A stretch of DNA of 64,000 nt from Sthenelais limicola (Eukaryota > Annelida > Polychaeta > Phyllodocida > Sigalionidae): positions 54,712,773 to 54,776,772 of the forward strand of contig OW804095.1 of assembly GCA_942159475.1 (NCBI GenBank), read 5' to 3'. The notes under the pieces are model-generated. The model was given only the letters and a program-made list of their open reading frames with translations, was not told the origin of the DNA and did not search any database. The position numbers were made by a program, and so were the translations under genes. Shown piece by piece: positions 58,608-64,000 of this stretch (positions are counted from its first letter, which is position 1; each line of letters starts with the position of its first letter).

Positions 58608-59560
58608 CACAGAGCCTTCAGTGCCCTGTGTACCGAGGTGGTGGCAGCCCGGGACAGGCGGATGTAAGATCTCACAGCATCCGAAGACCACGTCCCATGG
58701 GACATGATGTCATTGATGGACGCCCCCCCTTTATGGTAGGCATAGGAGGCTCCCCCCTCCTGAGGCTGTGCATGGAATGCACATCCGGGGAGTAGCCAGC
58801 TCTAACCACGATCGAGGCCCACTCCTTTCTCATGTAAGCTATTGTCACTGGGTTGCCATCAGGGAAGGACATGAGAGGGGCCTTGGCGTCCACCCCTGGG
58901 TGGTCTAGGAGCAGTTCAGCCACAGCTCGCCTGGGGCAGATGATATTCTTTGGTTTCCTAGGGAGGAAGATCTCCACCGGGGTGCGCGAAGACTGCATGG
59001 TTTTGCTCCACTTTAGCCTCAGCCTCACACCCCCTGGCAGTAGATCAACATCCCCCACGCACATATGCCTGCTGGAGTCGAAGGTCTTGACAGACTGTGG
59101 AAAGAGATTGGATTGCCCATGTACATGATTGGAAGCCCATGTACATGATCAGTATGGCCGCCTTCGCCATCGATGGGACGTGGGAGCGAGAGGAGGCAGA
59201 GACACAGTCGACGAGCATTTGTTCTGAGACCATCTGTTTGGGGGAAGGAACGTGCCTCACGCTTAGTTGAATGCCTTTTATCGCCATGCTGATGTCAAAG
59301 GCGTGGAGAGGGTCCCCGTTTAGGCCACGCATCTTAAAAAAGGTGCGGAGGGACGACAGGTGGTTGGTGATTGTGGCCGGGGCCAGGTGGTTCATGGCCA
59401 GGTACTCAAGGTACCAGCACACCTGAGATGCATGGGGTCGCTTGTAGTGGATGCCCAAGGCAGAGCAGAAACCTATGTACAGCTTCACTGCCGAGGCCCT
59501 GTTGGCATTCGTGCCCGGACGATGAGCCTCCCTCTTTCTCTTCTGCGCCAGCTTATTCAA
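58608..59560 (-). pseudogene. DIRS tyrosine recombinase, frameshifted
   Basis: The N-terminal SAM-like part (59560-59160; RASAVKLYIGFCSALG, YLEYLAMNHLAPATITNHLS) is open. Near 59117-59156 a direct repeat of about 20 bp (CCCATGTACATGAT twice) accompanies a frame change. The frame from 59064 then reads CVGDVDLLPGG and KWSKTMQSSRTPVEIFLPRK and reaches the catalytic HSLRRG box. A run of six C (58752-58757, plus strand) shifts it again; the downstream SHGTW box and the presumed nucleophile Tyr (about 58664) lie in the other frame. The family is Int/phage-type tyrosine recombinase. Confidence 0.85.
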
Positions 59561-59577
59561 GGAGCGTTGGATGTGCC

Positions 59578-60300
59578 CTAAAAGAAATTCGAAACGTCAA
59601 AGTGTTGGTCAGAGCACTCAATGGGAAGCAGGGAAAGTTCAGATATAATTTTGTTGGCTTTAGCCTTAAAAGCAGGAGAGGTGTGTTGGCGGGAGAGAGC
59701 ATCAGGTAGGTCCATAAGCCTACCCGGGATATGGACGAATTGGAGGGACAATTCCCTCTCAGCAGATGTGAACCAAAGTGCCCTTGCACAGGCCGCGAGG
59801 ATTGTGTCTTTAGGCCTTCCCCCTCTAAAGGCCTCAACGCTCGCCTGATTGTCGCAGCAAATCCTAACCGTCCTGGCTCGGTCATCGGGGCCAGTGAGGA
59901 CACGGGTTGCTGCGACGCAGTTGAGGGCTTCAAGATGGTTGATGTGCCTTTGTGACGTTATGCTGCTGCTAAAGGTGTGGCCGCAGTAGTGGTGGCCGTC
60001 GGTGGCCCCACCCCCACTCAGGCAGGCGTCGGCCCAGATGGTTTTGGACACGACTTCCTCCGGGATAATAGACGTGCCATTATACTCGTCCACGAACATC
60101 TTGAACCACTTAAGATCTGCCTTAATGCTTGGGCCCCCTTTCGCGTTCCTAAGTGCGGTCAGGAGGCGCTGCATGAAGAGGGTAGTGGGTCTGACAGTTT
60201 TGGCAAGATGTGCTATCTTCCCAATCACGCTTTGCATGTTTCTGGTCGAGATCACCCTCTTAGTGGCTGTCATGGCCAAACACTCTTTTATCTCAGCCAT
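59578..60300 (-). pseudogene. DIRS RNase H domain
   Basis: It follows RT in the same frame after one stop codon. Acidic residues expected for RNase H are visible: WADACLSGGGA, HLEALNC, ICCDNQAS and LPDALSRQH. It begins MAEIKECLAMTATKRVISTR, the RT-RNase H connection. The function in an active element would be removal of the RNA template. Confidence 0.88.
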
Positions 60301-60303
60301 TTT

Positions 60304-61152
60304 TTAGGGTGGAATCGAGAGGGTATTTGTCTTGGTGTTTATGACAATCCCAAGCCACTGTACTGTGGTGCTTGGTGGCTGGGTCATCTCTGTGGCGATC
60401 TGTAGCCCCAGGTTAAGTAGTAGTTCTTGTGCATGTTTGAAGCTCCTCTGCATGTCCTGTTTGTTCTTGGCTAACAGGATAATATCATCTAAGTACATTA
60501 GAGATATGGTGCCATTGGAGGCAAGGGCCCTTACGATATATGACGCTGCCATCTGCATCACGAAGGATGACATCCGGGCTCCAAATGGCAGGGCCAGATC
60601 GACGTAGATGCCCCGCTCGCTAGCCATGGTGGTGAGGGGCCAGTCAAGGGGGCACAGGCGGAAGTGCCTGTAGGCCCTGGACAAATCAAGTACAGCCATG
60701 ATGATGTCTCTGCGTCCCAAGTTGTTTATCAGCTGGCTGGCCATGGCAACAGTTGGTAAGTTGTGGGCAGCTGGAGTCCCGTTAAAACAGTTTTTGGCCA
60801 CCCATTTATTCACACCCCCATGAGGAAAAGAGAGGTCCACAATGATCCTCCTCTTCCCCGGCTCGTTCTTAGGCCTAGTCATCATGGGGCTGCAGTGGTG
60901 CCAAGGCACGAATGGCGGCGAGTTGAAAGGGCCAGCCATTGCATTCAGACTGCATTCTTTGACGAGGTATTCTTTAACATGGTTTGGGTAAGCAACAGCA
61001 GATGGGTGGTTGTTTCCTGGTTTGCTTATTGTTATGGGTCCCCCTGTATATTGTAGGGGAAAGCCATACCTGATACCGTTTAATATGGACTCATCATCAG
61101 GGTGCCCCGTTGAGTTTTTGGCCCATTGGTCGACTGTAAGTGTTGAGTGCAA
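60304..61152 (-). pseudogene. DIRS reverse transcriptase domain
   Basis: It encodes NSTGHPDDESILNGIRYGF, WHHCSPMMTRPK, KRRIIVDLSFPHGGVNKW, motif A VLDLSRAYRHF, motif B LPFGARMSSFVMQM and motif C MYLDDIILLAK. The catalytic aspartates are present. It ends at TAA (60304-60306) in frame with RNase H, and is preceded in frame by a stop at 61171-61173. Confidence 0.9.
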
Positions 61153-61170
61153 AAGTATCTTGGCCCCTTT

Positions 61171-62299
61171 CTAGTTAGGGAGACCCTTAGCACGAACTGA
61201 TTCATATGTATTGGCCATAGCTGTTGGGAGGCATAGGGCTGGGTAGGGCCAGGCTTTATAATTGTCGAAGTTGATGTTAGGTGGTGGATTTTCTTCAGAC
61301 ACAGACGGGTTCACTTGTGCGAGGTTTTGAATGACTGACACCATGACGTGTGGTTCATCAGGGAGCGAGTAGTCGCCATTCCCTTCATGGTTAATTGACA
61401 CACTTTCACTATCGCACTCTGCGAAGTCATGACAGACGGCTGACTTGCATGGCTTATTGACAACACTATTTTTACCCTTCTCGTTAGGCGAGTTACTTTC
61501 GGTTGGGGGCATATACACACAATTCATTTCACTGTTGTCACTCACTGGTTTATCTTCGGTTTGACGATGTAGTTTGTTGCCGAGTCTGGTTTGTTTACTT
61601 CTGCCTTGGCGGAAGTGGTTGCAGCTCCGGGCCGAATAGCCTTCGGAGATGCAGTTGATCGCTGGTGGAGTCGATCGGTGGTGTTGTTGTCGCCTGCATG
61701 CCGCGTATGTCGGTTCATGCAAGCTTGATGGTTTAAGTTATTGCTATTTGCAACACTGTAGGAGTTATCGTTGTTTTTATGTGCTGGTGGCCGAGTGAGA
61801 GTCGATTTGTTGGCTGCACTCGTATGCTTAGGTGCTTGGGCGGAAGTGTGGCGGCCATGTTTGTTATTTACTTCCTGCCCACTAGGTTCCGGGTTAGGTC
61901 TTCCGGTGTCATGGCTACCCGTAGATGGAACTTGATGTAAACAGATGTTAGTACTGTTTTGTTTCACTGATTTTGATGGATCGATTGATATAACTCAATA
62001 AGATTTAACTCACTGTTTTTAGCGTCCTTTGGTTGGAGTGGGGACGGTTTGCTAGTTTTTTGGTGTAGAGGCTGGGCCTCCTGAGCTAGAATCGCATGGC
62101 TTGCTCGGAGTATTCCAGTCACGCTTCTGCTTGAAACCACTGGAGTTTTGGTTCGATCTGTTGGGGCCTGGTGCGCCATTAGCAGCTTTTCAGTTGTTAC
62201 AGGCCTTTGATGTGTGCACAAATTGCTTCTTCTGTGTTTTAAACCAGCAATACCCGCAGCAGTGTAGAAGGTTAACAGCTCCTTCAACGTGAGATTCAA
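61171..62299 (-). pseudogene. DIRS gag/pol linker frames
   Basis: Three overlapping open segments in different frames (62299-61964, 61967-61542, 61722-61171) connect gag with RT. The last shares the RT frame and includes INCISEGYSARSCNHF, a possible Cys/His knuckle, and ends PALCLPTAMANTYESVRAKG before the stop. Low-complexity Asn/Ser/Thr content makes the intact frame hard to judge. Confidence 0.6.
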
Positions 62300-63322
62300 T
62301 TGCTGAGCATTCCTCCCAGTTGTACATTGGGCATGGCACTGTTACAGAGGTGGTGGTAGTCTTCTTCCGTGTAATGCCTGAAGGCTTATGGTTCCAGCTA
62401 AGCCTCGCCCTTTGTTGTTGCAGATAGTTGGAGTCCTTCCATGTAATGGAACCCGCAACTATGTGGTCTATTAGGGTCTGGGACCAAAGCCTTGGTCCTT
62501 GCCATTGGTGGATAGCCGCATCCTCACCCAGTTCGCCCAGGTGCTGCAGCATGTGATACAGGGTAGATCCCGGGCGGGCACGCCAGGCACACATAATGGC
62601 AAATCCGCAGAAGTATTCTGCAATGGTAAGGTCCCTCCTTTCGTTCTTAATTCTTGAGGCCAGGTCAGGGGGCAGGTAAGTTTCAGGAGATATTTTTAGG
62701 TAATTACCTTTAGGTGTTGTTCTCCCCCTGTACTGCTTCTCAAGGGCCTTCGTGGCTATGCGCTGGTGCGCGTAGACGCGTTTGAGGTGGCTTGGCGTGG
62801 GGAGGCGGCGTCTGTGACCGCCCTCACTGGAGGACGAGCTTGAAGATCGGTCCCTGAAGGGGTGAGCGCGGTGGTGGTCATGTTTTCTGTCGAGCCTTTT
62901 ATGTTTCTTGCCCTTCCTTCTGCCTCTCCTATGTGAGGAATAGGAGCTGGAGCTAGAGCTAGTGCTAGAAGATGTTGAGCTGGACGATTCATCCTCCGTT
63001 GTAGACCACGAGGAGGTGGGGGAGCGGCGAGGACGCTTGCGGCTTGGTTTCTTGCCGCGGGCGTTCCTTTCAGTCTTGTGTCCAGTCTTGGACTTGGAAA
63101 CTTTTACGAGGGTGCGGCACAACTTATCCACTACCGTCTGACGTTTCTGTTTGTTTTTCGGGGTCTTTGGCACTCCATCAGAACTTGGTTAGGTTTTAGT
63201 GTTTCCTCGGCTGATCCCTTTGTCCCTGATCCCTTCTTTTTAGAGGTTGATCTACCATTCTCCATGGCAATATAGTCAACTTTAGGGATGTCCCTAGAAG
63301 ATCTGTGTGCCATTGTGGCCAC
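62190..63322 (-). pseudogene. DIRS gag-like protein
   Basis: The main frame, 63173-62190, has a basic N-terminus (RKRPRRSPTSSW), long Ser tracts, an Arg/His/Lys-rich stretch, a conserved-looking core (ISPETYLPPDLASRIKNERR, YFCGFAIMCAWRARPGS) and a Cys/His cluster (CPMYNWEECS, HCCGYCWFKTQK). A short upstream frame with a normal ATG (63322-63131, MAHRSSRDIPKVDY) runs into it in another frame, so the true start was probably lost by an indel near 63170. Confidence 0.75.
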
Positions 63323-63538
63323 GTGTCCGATGTTCCTCTTTTTTCACGCTGTCTGGGGGACGTGTGTCCTCCTCCAGAGCTGAGTTCAAAGTGGACGAGG
63401 CAACTGGAGGAGCCCTGTGATTGGGCAGGGAGACTTCCGGTCAGTTGCTGGTCACTTCCTCCAGTCCGCGGTCATTCATTCTCCGCTCAATGAGAGGACA
63501 TTGCCATATAACATGTCACCCCAATTTCTACATTGTGA

Positions 63539-64000
63539 TTTATTATACGCGCATGCTATATGAGAGGTATATAAGTGGGGTGCTATAAAAATAGTCATAT
63601 AGGACGCATCCTATAAAAATAGTTGTAGTTGTCTAAAAATAGCTCTGACTCAGCACTTCCGCTGTCTCCGCGGAGATCCCCACGGAGATCCCCGCGGAGA
63701 TCCCCGCGATCGGTAATCCACCTGTGATTATAAAAATACATAATAAACACCACACCATTAAATAGAGAATTAAATTCTCCACAAATGATGTAAGGTTTAT
63801 TATTGTAGCTCAATAAATGGCTACGATATGAACGTTTTAGTTCAACCAAGTCAGTAAGTAAACACTGCATGATCACACAGTCCTGACAGCTCACCGTTGT
63901 AGCCTACTGAAGGTGCTCTCAGCGGGGCAGCTGGGGCTCTCTGAGAGTTCTTTAATACTTTTCAGTGATATCTGATGATGATCAAATTTTATGCACATAT
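63539..64000 (-). mobile_element. MITE with TTTATTATA ends (copy B, cut by window end)
   Basis: TTTATTATACGCGCATGCTA starts the element. It is the inverted copy of 39855-40337, and the last bases (TTTTATGCACATAT) match to within a few bases of the other terminus. A GCGGAGATCCCC triplication at 63668-63708 is absent from copy A. The 63595-63894 open frame is not a gene. Confidence 0.85.
63668..63708. repeat. 12-bp tandem repeat GCGGAGATCCCC
   Basis: About three and a half units of (G/A)CGGAGATCCCC lie within MITE copy B; copy A has a single GATCGCGGGGAT-type site. It is an expansion private to this copy. Confidence 0.85.

Larger units (their letters stand above)
58441..63330 (-). mobile_element. 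DIRS-type tyrosine-recombinase retrotransposon, defective
   Basis: On the minus strand the order is gag, RT, RNase H, then tyrosine recombinase, as in the DIRS/PAT group, which integrates with a recombinase instead of a DDE integrase. A Ser-rich basic gag-like protein spans 63173-62190, linker frames 62190-61171, RT 61152-60304, RNase H 60300-59578 and recombinase 59560-58608. Two in-frame stops in pol and shifts in the recombinase show it is inactive, though most of its length is readable. No methyltransferase domain lies between RNase H and recombinase. Terminal repeats were not recognised, so the ends are approximate. Confidence 0.88.

Noticed and set aside
59360..60607. Several plus-strand open frames of 70-140 codons
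   Set aside because: All are antisense to the DIRS pol and recombinase frames, whose motifs are clear on the minus strand.

Overview
The window is animal genomic DNA. Its genes are split into short exons with GT-AG introns of 0.1 to 6 kb. It is AT-rich and dense in mobile-element remnants and foldback (MITE-like) repeats, and has no operons or bacterial-type gene packing. Two host loci can be read with confidence: a collagen prolyl 4-hydroxylase alpha-subunit (P4HA) locus and an SLC22-type organic ion transporter. DIRS, Ty3/Gypsy and CR1/Jockey-like elements together with a P4HA gene point to a metazoan, most likely a marine invertebrate. An echinoderm or hemichordate is my guess from the style of the sequence; I cannot fix the species.

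Layout, left to right. 0.4-10.2 kb (+): the last exons of a P4HA gene whose 5' part lies left of the window. It has two alternative, equally long exons at 7.88 and 8.40 kb. 18.5-23.6 kb (+): a second, diverged copy of the same catalytic exons with identical exon lengths and phases. No recognisable upstream exon precedes it, so it is either a partial tandem duplicate or an alternative 3' cassette. 24.2-25.7 kb (+): a decayed, 5'-truncated non-LTR retrotransposon. 25.8-40.3 kb: mostly non-coding, with several foldback elements, among them a hAT-like MITE with an 8-bp target duplication at 30.5 kb and a near-perfect hairpin at 28.6 kb. 40.9-42.0 kb (-): a broken Ty3/Gypsy pol fragment. 43.9-50.7 kb (+): a complete nine-exon SLC22 gene (555 codons). 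52.8-55.1 kb: a 2.3-kb piggyBac-like (TTAA) non-autonomous element full of RFX/X-box-type palindromes, inserted into one unit of a 283-bp tandem duplication whose second unit keeps the empty site. 58.4-63.3 kb (-): a nearly full-length but mutated DIRS-type tyrosine-recombinase retrotransposon. 63.5 kb to the end: a second, inverted copy of the MITE at 39.9-40.3 kb.

The two host loci look functionally unrelated. P4HA acts in the ER lumen on procollagen-type chains; the SLC22 protein is a plasma-membrane carrier. The unusual content is the P4HA exon architecture and the repeats, especially a repeat family that spreads consensus X-box palindromes. I found no convincing rRNA, tRNA or CRISPR.
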